Under the pieces are notes generated by a model that ran no database searches, was not told the origin of the DNA, and was given only the letters and a program-made list of their open reading frames with translations. The position numbers were made by a program, and so were the translations under genes. Of a stretch of 64,000 nucleotides of DNA, positions 1 to 9,613 are shown piece by piece. How positions within the stretch are numbered: position 1 is the first letter of the stretch; each line of letters starts with the position of its first letter. The stretch is from Theristus sp. LFF4_11. Its lineage: Eukaryota; Nematoda; Chromadorea; Monhysterida; Xyalidae. The stretch lies in the NCBI GenBank assembly GCA_030248135.1, contig JASANC010005168.1, positions 22,501-86,500 of the forward strand, given 5' to 3'.

Positions 1-63
1 GCGCATATGCACGTGACCGCACCAACCAATCAGCTGATTCCCTATAATTAAGAGTTCGACTGT
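1..63. mobile_element. Tc1/mariner-like MITE, right end
   Basis: The sequence ends in the inverted-repeat terminus ...CCTATAATTAAGAGTTCGACTGTA, preceded by CCAACCAATCAGCTGATT. The same terminus recurs in both orientations at many sites in this window. Only the right half is inside the window; it abuts the cuticlin exon by 12 bp. Confidence 0.75.
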
Positions 64-74
64 ATGTACTGCAG

Positions 75-1262
75 CGAGCTACATGACGATCGCCGGCTGT
101 CAAGTGGAGCCGGTCGGGTCGCAGTACGAATGGGAACGCGAGCCACTGCCAATAATCAAGGACGGCTGTCAGGCGGACAGCGTCGGGCTCGTCTGTCCGC
201 CGGAGCGGACTGACTTCGGCATCCGCACGAAGGTCGAGGCGTTCCGCTATCAGACGACGGCGCACGTGCAGTACACGTGTCTCGTGCGCGTCTGCCCGTT
301 CGCGCCGTGCCCGCAGGTGTGTGTCTTTAGGGGCATTCATGAAGCAGTATTTAGTGACGCGTAGCTGTAGCAACGCGGTCACGAAATATTGCTTCATGAC
401 TGCCGCTTTACGGTGGCTTTGTTGAAACCCGGTCACGTGCTTTTTTCTCGTCGAGGATACAGGGCTCTCGCGAATGCGGAAACGGAAAGAACGGGATCGG
501 AGTGTGCCTGTATTTAGCCGCAAAAAAATGGAGGGTTTGATTTCAAATAAACCCGAGACATTCGTTCTTCTTACTGTAAAATCGATCAATCAAAAACGAA
601 AAAGCGAAAATCAATGACTAACAAACACACTTAAGGGGCGTTCATGAAGGCATTTTGAGCGACCGCGTAGCCTATGTTTCAACACAGCTACGCGGTCACT
701 AAATAAATACTGCCTTCATGAATGCCGCTTTACCATTCACCGAATCAACCAACCTCTCTCGCTGCAGGCGTTCTGCCCGCCGGTGGAGGGCTGCGCGAGC
801 AGTGCGGTGATCAGTGCCGCGAATCACGCCAGCAGTTTCCTGACGCACAACATCGCTCAGCAACCGCAGCAACGACGACGACGTCGCCGTCGATTGCGCC
901 GTCACAAACGGCAACTCGCAGCTACGGACCACCAGCAACGGAGTTTCCTCCCGCCCGGCCTGCCCTCCGTCCCAACCGGTCTCCTGTTTCCGAACGCGCA
1001 ACGTCTGACGCTGCCGACGGGCGGCACCGCGATCGGCGGCGGGTTGCTCCGAAACGGCCCGCTGAACCCGTTCATCCAGAATCGCCAGCTCAGCTTCCAC
1101 ACGTCGCCGGCCGTTCAGGAGCATCTAATTGCGCTTGGTGGTGATCACATCGTCAAGAAGACGTTGATCGTGTTGAACAGCGAGAATGAACTGCAGTATT
1201 ACTTGCGAACCGGCAGCATACCGAACAGTCGACTCGTTGGACTGTTCGGGGCGGCCGGATGA
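75..1262 (+). CDS. Cuticlin-like ZP-domain protein, 3' part
   Basis: Two exons are visible, 75-316 and 768-1262, joined in phase 0; the 5' part lies outside the window. The first exon follows an acceptor (CTGCAG) and reads the C-terminal half of a zona pellucida domain with the nematode cuticlin blocks GCQVEPVGS, EWER.PLPIIKDGC, VGLVCPP and VEAFRYQTTAHVQYTC. The second exon adds two more cysteines, then an Arg-rich stretch ending in RRHKR, a furin-type site that normally releases the ZP ectodomain, and about 120 residues rich in Gly, Leu and Asn. Cuticlins are secreted or shed cuticle polymers of alae and collars. Oddity: no clear C-terminal membrane segment follows the furin site, unlike most cuticlins, so another 3' exon or a secreted isoform is possible. 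The intron is almost filled by two hairpin elements. Confidence 0.9.
327..410. mobile_element. TTAA-edged hairpin element, copy 1
   Basis: Near-palindrome: GGGGCATTCATGAAGCAG on the left and the matching complement on the right, with arms reading TTTAGTGACGCGTAGC / GCGGTCACGAAATA. It begins 10 bp after the cuticlin splice donor. It belongs to a five-copy family confined to the first 6.3 kb. Terminal CTTTA/TTAAG suggests a piggyBac-like TTAA target, which is inference. Confidence 0.75.
631..731. mobile_element. TTAA-edged hairpin element, copy 2
   Basis: Same palindrome as copy 1. It starts TTAAGGGGCGTTCATGAAGG and ends CTTCATGAATGCCGCTTTA, with a CGCGTAGCC/GCTACGCGG inner stem. It sits in the same cuticlin intron, 36 bp before the acceptor. 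Confidence 0.8.
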
Positions 1263-1282
1263 TAGACGCGCCCTTTTTTTAT

Positions 1283-1378
1283 TTAAAGCTGCATTCATGA
1301 AGTAGTATTTTGTGACGCGTAGCCGTGTTGAAACATAGCTACGCGGTCACTAAATACTGTTTCATGAATGCCCCTTAA
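1283..1378. mobile_element. TTAA-edged hairpin element, copy 3
   Basis: Same family: GCATTCATGAAGTAGTATTT at the left and ACTGTTTCATGAATGCCCC at the right, with TTTAA and TTAA at the outer edges. It lies 20 bp beyond the cuticlin stop codon, so it probably forms part of the 3' UTR. Confidence 0.8.
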
Positions 1379-1440
1379 TTGTTCGCGCACCGCTTCCGAA
1401 AATCGTATGGTACCAAACTCCGGCGCCTTGATTTTGTTTT
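1379..1440 (-). repeat. SINE 3'-domain fragment
   Basis: Contains GTTCGCGCACCG and GGTACCAAACTCCGG, the reverse complement of the tail of the tRNA-derived SINE at 31.8-32.0 kb. The 5' tRNA-like head is absent. Confidence 0.55.
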
Positions 1441-2399
1441 TGTGTGGCATTTTTTTGGAAAAGGAAACCAATCGACAAAACTGGCTAACGGATGGTTGGT
1501 ATAGTGTCAAACTTTGCTTCGTCAGTTGACAGTTTGTTAGCCATACAGTGCTGTTGGTTTCAGATGGGTCTTGCTGTTCATTTCATTGGGACTTAGGAAT
1601 GAATGGTTAATGAAAGGATACTGTAAATTCAAGTTGTCGAGCTCGAAAACAGATTTGTTCAACAGATTCAACTTGTTGAGCTGAAATCGGATTTCTTTCT
1701 TTTCCTGAACGCCATTGCAATTGTATTCAATGAAAAAATACGTTTTTTGTTGCGTTTGGCTAATTTTGTTTGAAATGAGAGAACGAAAATGAACGAATGT
1801 TGTATTTTCTTGTTACCGAGCAGAAGTGCCTGCGTGCCATAGGGCACTTTTATTACATTTTCAGTAATGTGGCTGTTAATTTCTAATTTTTTCAAACCCT
1901 TTTTAAAATTTGACCGAACTTCTTGTGACCAAACAAGTTTCTTCATAAATAATAAGGTGCCCAAAAAACATCGCACTATTTTTCTATTTTTTGCAGTTTT
2001 GAAATGATTCGCTGTTGCACTTTTTGTCCTTGAAATCAGCTTTAATTTTTTGGTTTTAAATTTTGCAACTGAAGCTGTTGTTTTATTCTGCCACTTGTGT
2101 ATATTTTACATTTGCGCCAAGTATTGTTTATGAACATATTACTTGTTTCTGCCTAATTTTTCTTGAAAGAACCCAGTTGATGAGTCTATTGTCATTCAGA
2201 TGAGATTTTTTCTGTAAATTATTATTTTTTGTCTTTTCAACGTGTTTATTTTTGAGAAACTCGATAAAAATTTGAAAATTCAACGCATCATATTGGTGAC
2301 GTTTTCAAGAAAGTATGAAGTATTGTGCAATACAGATTAAGCAGTTTTTGATAAGAAAAACGGACGATAAAATCAAAATGACATTTGGAAGAAAATGTA

Positions 2400-2525
2400 A
2401 TAAGGCAACCAGTTTCATGCATGAAGCGGGAATTCAAAATCGGCAAGGTGATCCGATAACTAGAGCCGAGTCATTCGGGCTATTTTGAATTGCCACATAA
2501 AGATTGAAACTGGTTTCCTTTCAAC
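2400..2525. repeat. Stem-loop repeat, copy 1
   Basis: GGAATTCAAAATCGGC pairs with GGCTATTTTGAATTGCC about 60 bp later, followed by CACATAAAGATTGAAAC. A diverged second copy with the same stem and the same trailing block is at about 56480-56620 in an intron of the MDR gene. Family not recognised. Confidence 0.6.
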
Positions 2526-2929
2526 GTCTGTACACGCTTTTATGGCGTCCTTGGTCGTCTGCATGATGTGACACAGCAGCACCCTGCGAGCCTCATTTAC
2601 TCGCAATTTCTTGTATTTTTCTAGAAAAAATTCCTAGGCTGTGGCTGATCACAAAATCGATCCGTCTGCCATCACGCAGCTGGGGTGGATTATGTTGTCA
2701 AAAAAAAGTTTTTTTTGAGAAACTCAATAAAAAAATTACAAAATACAACGCATTACCGGTGAAGTTTTCAAGAAGGAATGGAAGTACTGTGTAAGTGTGT
2801 GATACACAAATTAGGTGCAATCAATAACAAGAGTTTTTGATAAGAACAATGAAAGATAAAGCGCACTGTTTTCACTTCCTTCCTGCGTTTGCTTTTTTCA
2901 AATCCAACATAAGTGTTAGTAAAAATTTA

Positions 2930-3895
2930 ATGAAAGCCAGAAAATTTTTAACAATTTCCACAATAATGCTGCTGCTGGTGCATTGCGCAAACAACACGAC
3001 TGAAAAATTTCGACAGAAGCAACAATGTCCCAATTGTCAGCAGAAAACGGGCGGCAGATCCAAGGCAGCCAAAACTCGCTTGCCTCAAAATCAACCAATC
3101 GGTAGGTTTTGGGGTGCGACATCAAGAGAAATAATTTGCTGGGAACACTTTTCGTGTAATTTGTTCAACAAAAAAACTGTGAATATTCGCCTTTACGTAA
3201 CCGCAGTGAACAATTTTTGTCTAATAAACTGTGTGAATAATTGCTTGCTTGTACACTCTTTAGATTTCTTCTTTCGACGCACACAGGCAAGAATAGCGGT
3301 GTACCGGTCACATTAGCAGAAACACAAACCAGTGAGCGGCGCTGTCAAACGGAGTCCGAAACAAGAGTGACACTGGAAGAGTCACTGGCCGCAGTTCACA
3401 GGCTGGTCGACCAGTGTTGGTCAGCAATGGACAATGGCAGGGTGCGTCGGGGCAATTGGTTTTTTTTTAATTTTCATTTTATACAGTCTCACTATAACAT
3501 ATCCAACTAGCTGATTGGTTGATGAGTACGTGTGATGCATGGATTTTATTATGCAAACCAAACTCCGCCTCCACAGCCATTCATGCACCGAATGCATGGA
3601 TCAACCAATCAGCCGGTCGGATATGTTATTGAGTTATTAGACTGTAGTTTTTTTCCGCTTTTTTCATCTTGTTCAGGAGCGGAAAAAAGCGAACTGAAAA
3701 GGCGACATTAAAATGTTTTTTCAGTCCACATCTATGCGCGCCAACAACCAGAAGCGGAAAGCGACTTCGAATGTCATCAAAATGGATGATTCTGCATTGC
3801 GGGCCTTACGACGGGTCGAGAAACTGTTGGCCAACATGGAAAAAGACGAACAGACGCAACTGAGGCGGGTGCAGTTGCTGACTAAGGGACGCTGA
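2930..3895 (+). CDS. Small secreted protein, unknown
   Basis: Three exons, 2930-3101, 3287-3441 and 3725-3895, join in phase to about 165 residues. The N-terminus MKARKFLTISTIMLLLVHC is a good signal peptide. It is followed by a CPNC motif, a basic segment, a Glu/Thr-rich middle with two cysteines (RRCQTE, VDQCW), and a C-terminal charged helix (SALRALRRVEKLLANMEK) ending LLTKGR. The start was chosen because it gives the signal peptide. No family is recognised; a short secreted effector, a cuticle-associated protein or a peptide precursor are all possible. The second intron carries a Tc1-like MITE. Coding support is the consistent phase at both junctions (1 and 0) and a GC-richer exon composition; no homology was recognised, so the model is moderate. 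Confidence 0.6.
3482..3646. mobile_element. Tc1/mariner-like MITE
   Basis: Palindromic element, TACAGTCTCACTATAACATA at the left and the matching TATGTTATTGAG...GACTGTA at the right, with inner GCTGATTGGTTGATGAG/CAACCAATCAGC arms. It lies within intron 2 of the small secreted-protein gene. Confidence 0.8.
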
Positions 3896-4165
3896 GCAGA
3901 TTTGCGCACTTTGAAAGTTCTTTTTGAAAGAGATCTGGTTTGGAAAGCTCAACTTTTTTTGTGGTTCGGTTGGTGAACAAATGTGATTCGTTTTATTTTG
4001 TGTCATTTTTTGAAAACAAGGTTTTTATTATCATGCAGAAGAAAGAGAACAAGCGAAAATGAACAGAGCAAATGAAATGCAAACGGTGAGACAGACACGC
4101 GGAATGGATGGTCTTGTGTTAAAATCGAAAATCCAATCACTAACTCTTGATTATCGACAAAAAAA

Positions 4166-6713
4166 TCAAAATCCATGTTCCTGCAGTACTTTCGCGTCCA
4201 GTTTCCCATCGGCAACGGCAACCTGAGGCAAAAAAAATTGTTAAAATCTTGTTTTTTTGCAAAAAATAACAAAAAAATCGCAAAACGCACTCGCAATATT
4301 GCCTCCTTGACGCCGTCGATGGCTGGTTTCACATTCGGACAAAGTCTCTCGAACTCCGTCGTGTCCAGCGTGCAGTTGGCTCGGCTCTGCAGCATTTTCG
4401 CGGCGTCTGCATGCGTTTCGTCGAAAACTTGCCAAGTTTTCGTTTTGTCCACCAGTTCGTTATATAGCGCCAACGTTTCACTGTGGCGAATCTGTTTATA
4501 TTCGATTTGTTTTTTGAACAGCACACTCTGAGAAAAGCAATTAAATGTGAACAGACACGAACGTACTACGATTTATAATAGACAGATTAGATGCGTTTAA
4601 ATCGCAGTTTTGTGAACGTTTGAGTAGCCTTGTTTTTTCAGTGCATAGTGATTAAAAAACCAATTTGACTCAAAATTTTTGAAAAAAAATCTTTTGGTCT
4701 CTGAGCGTCCAATCAGTTCAAAATCCGACCAACAGCCAGATCATAAAATTACAGACAGTTTTCAAAATTGGCTTCAGTGACGCTACCACTCCCACCATCA
4801 TACGTTTGAGAATTCAAAATCCAGCTTAGAAAAAAAACATCATGAACCGGTCCGGGATTTGTCATGTTCAGCGTGCCCGTGTGGCGTTTCCGCATCAAGC
4901 CAACCAGCTCAGGCAGCACGTGCGGCAGAATGGTCACTGAGTTCGGGATGTCGAAGACACGAGGGTACGAAACGACCTGGAACTCATGTGGTACAAATCA
5001 TAAACAGCAACAAAAAACACAGAAACAAAAGCAACAGCATTCCCTTTTTTGTCCTGTCCATTCCAATCAAGTTCAATGACTGTCCGAAAAAGGCTTTTCT
5101 TATACCATTCATGTCCAAGGCTTAAAGACAAGTTGCACGTTCTGTTTGAGCTATCAGCAGCGCAGCGAACGACGTTTGGGCAACCAGTCGCTCAACATAT
5201 CACATTTCGTTGTACTACCAGTGGTACATGTAAGACTGAACATTTTGTCGGAGCATTTGTTGAACCGTTTTTTTTTCAAACCGACCAATTGTTTAGTGTT
5301 TACTGGGTCGGTCATAGCTTGTTGAACAGGACTGTTTTCTGACCTTCACGACCAAATTTCGTTTGTCGTTCGCGAAATTGATCGGCAGTCGAATGCGCAC
5401 GTTCAAGGCGGTCTGCGCGTAGTGACGCATCGCTCGGTCCGTGAACGCTTTCATCACCGAATAACTGTTGCCGCGGTAATTCGCGTCCTCCGTCTCTTTG
5501 TAGCCGGCTCCGCCTATAAGACAAGGAAACAACAACAACGACAACTGAAAATAGGCTAAACATAAACGTGCAACGTGCGCAATGTCGCTGCACTTATTCG
5601 GCGGACGACAGATAGTGCGTTGCAAAGAAACATTCCGGAAAACTGTGACACTGATACGAAAAACTTAATGCAAATCTGAAATTTGTTTAAGCAAAACTGT
5701 TTGTTACTGAACGGTTGTGTTTAGTTTTTTCGAGAAGTTTTGTTGGTGAAGTGGCGTTCCCAATAACGTTCCCTGCAATAATGTTCACCACAACGAACTT
5801 CCTAGTGAGGATTGTTTTGCGCACAATATATTCACGTTTCTTTCATTTGGTATTTGCTAAAGTAGCATTCATGAAGCAGTATTTAGTGACCGCGTAGCTA
5901 TGGTTTAACGCAGCTATGCGTCACTAAATACTTGCTTCCTGAATGCAGATTAACACCAGATGTATTTGATATAAAAACGTGTTTGAACTTTGTACCAATT
6001 GGATGTTCATCGTCATACTGGAACAGACAGCCAGTGCCGACGTACGTCATGTGAACGTTCAACGTTTGGCAGAGTTGCGCCAACAGCCACGGCGCGTAAT
6101 AGTTGTCGCGCGCGTTTTCGTGCAGTTTGTCAGGGCCACCCTGAGGGTGCATTCATGAAGCAGTATTTAGTGACGCGCAGCTATGTTAAAACATGGCTAA
6201 ATACTGTCACTAAATACGGTCACTAAATACTGCTTCATGAATGCCCCTTAAGAGTCAGACAAAACAAATAGAGAATCTCTCGCAAAGCGGCTCATTTGGA
6301 GAAAAAAACTCACAGTTCCCAAAAACTGTTTCTATTTTTCATGTTCAGTTCCAGAAAAGTTCTCGAAAACTTGCGAAAGCAAACCACCTCGAGATATTCA
6401 ATGGAATTAATGTTCGCTCCGTGCGTCCGTCCAATGAAACTGATGACGTGGCTTGGCGACACGGCCTGTCGACAAAATATGATAAAAAGTCAGTGAAATT
6501 CGTAATTCCTTATACAAAACACTGAGATTCTGTAAATTTAAAGGGAAACACAAAGACAGAACCAGCCTTGATTTCACATTCGACATCCGCGTCCTGATCC
6601 GATCCGGGCCGACTAGTCGCCTGCACCAGCGAAATTTCGAGAAATCTCGTCCGAATCAATTCCTCGAATTGGCCGCCGATCCAGCCGCGACCGCCAAACA
6701 TCAAAATCTTCAT
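4166..6713 (-). CDS. dTDP-4-dehydrorhamnose reductase-like (RmlD family)
   Basis: Seven exons on the minus strand: 6713 to about 6565, 6465-6388, 6140-5996, 5513-5344, 4976-4848, 4527-4291 and 4222-4166, about 320 residues. The N-terminus MKILMFGGRGWIGGQ is the Rossmann NAD(P)-binding glycine motif of extended SDRs. The blocks SHVISFIGRTHG, MTYVGTGCLFQYDD, YRGNSYSVMKAFTDR (Y..xK catalytic pair) and the late NSVTILPHVLPELV and GTLNMTNPG match the RmlD/UER1 reductase that makes dTDP- or UDP-rhamnose. In nematodes this cytosolic pathway feeds surface-coat glycans. All junctions fit phase except the exon 1/2 donor, which is not resolved. Introns 2 and 3 each contain a hairpin element; the one in intron 2 reaches to within a few bases of the exon 3 acceptor. 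Confidence 0.88.
5858..5952. mobile_element. TTAA-edged hairpin element, copy 4
   Basis: GTAGCATTCATGAAGCAG and the complementary TTGCTTCCTGAATGC flank a GTGACCGCGTAGC/GCTATGCGTCAC stem. It lies in intron 3 of the RmlD-like gene. Confidence 0.75.
6145..6251. mobile_element. TTAA-edged hairpin element, copy 5
   Basis: GCATTCATGAAGCAGTATTT on the left and ACTGCTTCATGAATGCCCC then TTAAGAG on the right. A TACTG(T)CACTAAATAC segment is internally duplicated near the loop. On the minus strand its end is directly followed by the CCTCAG acceptor of RmlD exon 3, so the intron's 3' tract is element-derived. Confidence 0.78.
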
Positions 6714-7187
6714 TTTGTTTCTGTTGAAAACTCTAAATTGTTTAGTTTTTTTACTAAAATTTATTTGAGTAGTCCTGCCAGGAAAACAACGTGCTAAAAA
6801 CAAAATTGATTATTTTTTGGTTGCTTCATCCGAGAAATCAATACGCAAAACACAAATAACACGAGACAGACAAGACACAAGTAATGAATAATCTTTCATA
6901 TCGCTCGGCAAGGTCAAAATGGCTGTGCTGCCAGTGCGTGAACGAACAGAGAACTAGAAAGCAAAAAACTGCGGTATGTGCATTCTACGTGAGATAATGA
7001 TACTAGCCTAGCCAGTACCACCATTCCACATGTTTATGTAAAACCGACTGTTTTTTTAACTACATTTATTGCATGTTTTTGTGATGGACTTCATACAAAC
7101 CACATCTACAGTGTACCTGCCTGTATTCAAGCTGTCCCACCAACGTGGATAATATCAACGGCATCATCGTAATATTGCACTTTTTTA

Positions 7188-7300
7188 ATGTTTGAAGCAC
7201 GCCCCCCACCGATTCCGGAAACCCGAAGGTACCAAACTCCGGTGGGATTGGGGAACGGACGGCTCACCATCCCGTGGAACCAATACCCTCGCCACGTGTT
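7188..7300 (-). repeat. SINE 3'-domain copy
   Basis: The block TTTGAAGCACGCCCCCCACC through CCGAAGGTACCAAACTCCGG to ACCAATACCCTCGCCACGTG is repeated almost unchanged at 37048-37157, and shorter versions occur at about 1379, 39150 and 45460. Reversed, it resembles the tail of the SINE at 31.8-32.0 kb. Confidence 0.6.
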
Positions 7301-7834
7301 GTTTTTTTGTACTGATGGGTTTTCTTGTTGTTCTTGGAGTGCAAACTAAAGCCAAACAGAACTACAACGTGAAATGAAACAAGGTTAGAGAGTCAAACGA
7401 TTTCAGAACCGTACACCGGCAATGTTTAAAAAAAATCGAAACGTTTCTTTTTATAAAAATTTGTATTTGTACCAAAATTGTATCACCCTTGCATCATGTT
7501 TTAAGTTTAACTGAAATGAACAGAAATACAACGACGACGAGAACAAATTTGGGGGACAGCGGCAGTCAAAAAACTGACACCGTAGTTGGCTTGACAATTG
7601 AAGCGGTAAAATTTAAGGTCAGGTAAAATTAAACGACAAAGTTTGATTTTGATTTTAAACTCCATCACTTCTTGGGATCTCCAACAGAAAAACACAAATT
7701 TTAACTAAAGAAGACAGTTTACTCATTCCTGAAATCCGTTCTTCAATCCTGTTTATAAGTAGCGACCTTATCAAAGACTTCCCAAAAGAAAAAAATTTGT
7801 TTTTTATTGGAATCACGGACAAAATCGTGTACCG

Positions 7835-7983
7835 GTAATTATGAGGAAATCAGTTGATTGGTTGGTGATCACGTGATGCATGTTTTCTGTGCAGAAATTG
7901 CTGTGGGAGCGGAGTTTGGTTTACACAAAAAGCAAGCATCACGTGATTTCAGCTGATTCCTCATAATTTAGAGTTCGGCTGTA
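7835..7983. mobile_element. Tc1/mariner-like MITE
   Basis: Palindrome with TTATGAGGAAATCAGTTGAT at the left and AGCTGATTCCTCATAA at the right, ending GAGTTCGGCTGTA. The middle carries the family's GTTTGGTTTACAC and the paired ATCACGTGAT motifs. Confidence 0.8.
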
Positions 7984-8029
7984 CTCCATTGAGGACCAGT
8001 ATTTTTTATCACTTTTTGAGATTACCAAG

Positions 8030-8168
8030 AATATCGTGTAACGTAATCAGTTAACCAGAAAAAAGATTCACATTAGTAAGAATATCGTGTAACGTAATCA
8101 GTTAACCAGAAAAAAGATTCACATTAGTAAGAATATCGTGTAACGTGATCAGTTAACCAGAAAAAAAA
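8030..8168. repeat. 51-bp tandem repeat, 2.7 copies
   Basis: The unit begins AAGAATATCGTGTAACGTAA and ends CACATTAGT. The first two copies are identical as read; the third has one A-to-G change (GTGATC) and breaks off after AACCAGAAAAAA. Confidence 0.9.
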
Positions 8169-8904
8169 TCAAGCAAGGCGTTGTTAAAGTATGCCTTCTG
8201 ATTTAATGGCTATTTTTTGCCATTCGCGCTGAGTGACCAAAAATAAAAAAGCAGACCTAGCGTTTTTATTCAAACGTGTCTAACCGAAATGACGTCACGT
8301 TCTTTAAAATTTAAAAGATACGTAAAGGAGTGAGTCAAACTGATGTGCTTCTGGCTGTGCGTTACAAGCGGGTTGTTTAAAAAAACAAATGACGTCATTT
8401 GGTCCGACATGCTCAAATAAATCTACAATAGTAAACTATTGATTTTGAAAGTTCTGATTGAAACAGAGAATAACATTTTAAATTGGCAAATACTAGTTAA
8501 AGTTAGAAAAAAGAGTAAATGTCACGTTTTTTACTCTTTTTTCTTTTGCCAAAACTCTGAAAAGCACCAGTTGCGTGGCAGCTTCGTCACAAACATTCTC
8601 TCAACACAAACTTGACTATCTACCGTAAGGTAACAGTAATATCGGTTATTACGGTAACAGTTGACCTTATGCAAGACTTTATGGTACGTACCGTATCTAT
8701 TTTTTGACATTTTGTACCTATTTCAGTCAGTTTAGCGCAAATAGCAGCAGGCAACAATAAAAACGGTGGACATACTTTTGAACTACCCTGTATCTCATTT
8801 CAGTTTTCTGGCATTTGAAGGTTCGTAATGAAGTTTCAAAAGTTTAACTTCTAATGCCAGCATTCTCGTCAGTAAAAATCGCAGTCATCGCAGGAGAAAT
8901 CGAA

Positions 8905-9420
8905 TGTGAAACGTTTTGAAACGTGAGTTAACTGTGGTTAACGTTGGCCAACGCTACGCACGTATTCAGGGAACGTTGTTCACCGTTATTCAAGAACGTT
9001 TCTACGGATTTAAAATCGTTAAAGCAACGTAATTCAATACATCAAACGCTTGCAAACGCGACACAAAAAACGCAGATGGATTCTGCTACCATGCACGTTT
9101 ACAAGCGTTTCCATATTCGCAAACGTGTGCGTTTTGTAGTCACTGGAGAAACAAAAAGTGAAACGCTAGGAAACGCAAATTAACCGTTGAGTAACGCTGG
9201 TTAACATAATGCATGTTCTCTATGACGTTATGTAACGTTATTCAAAGGCGTTTAGATGTTTTCTAGAAAGTTATTCCAAATCGTTATCAATGATGAAAAC
9301 GCTACATACAAAACATAGACGTAGTCCTGGTAACATGCACGTTAACAAACGTTTGCTTTATCATAAACGTATGTATGTTTCACGGCGTTTTCCAGCGTTT
9401 CATTTGCACAGAAAAAACAG
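8905..9420. repeat. AACG-rich degenerate repeat
   Basis: Dozens of AACG/CGTT words occur here (AACGTT, AAACGC, AACGTG, GCGTTT), far above the surroundings. Two loose copies of about 270 bp can be aligned by the shared order CATGCACGTTTACAAGCGTTT / CATGCACGTTAACAAACGTTT. Confidence 0.6.
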
Positions 9421-9613
9421 GAAAACAGGGAATGCTGCGGTAAAGCCCAAAAAATGCCTAAAAATTGATGCCCGCTTTTTAATGTTTTATTGCTAAAGTA
9501 ATGCTAGCTACAGAATTGCTACTTTTCACTGAAACGAAGCCCACAAAACAGCGCATTTTGTGATGGCATTACATCGATGCGAGCCAAGGTGCATTGGACT
9601 GTTTGTCACTGCA

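Larger units (their letters stand above)
1263..2929. other. Intergenic, repeat-bearing
   Basis: No coding signal is seen. It holds hairpin copy 3, a SINE-type 3' domain fragment (about 1375-1440), an imperfect direct repeat pair (about 2245-2375 and 2715-2860) and a short stem-loop repeat (about 2400-2525). The rest is AT-rich. Confidence 0.7.
6714..9613. other. Intergenic, repeats only
   Basis: No gene was found. It contains a SINE-type block (7190-7300), a Tc1-like MITE (7835-7983), a 51-bp tandem repeat (8030-8168) and a region densely packed with AACG words (8905-9420). Open frames here lack family features or splice support. Confidence 0.6.
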
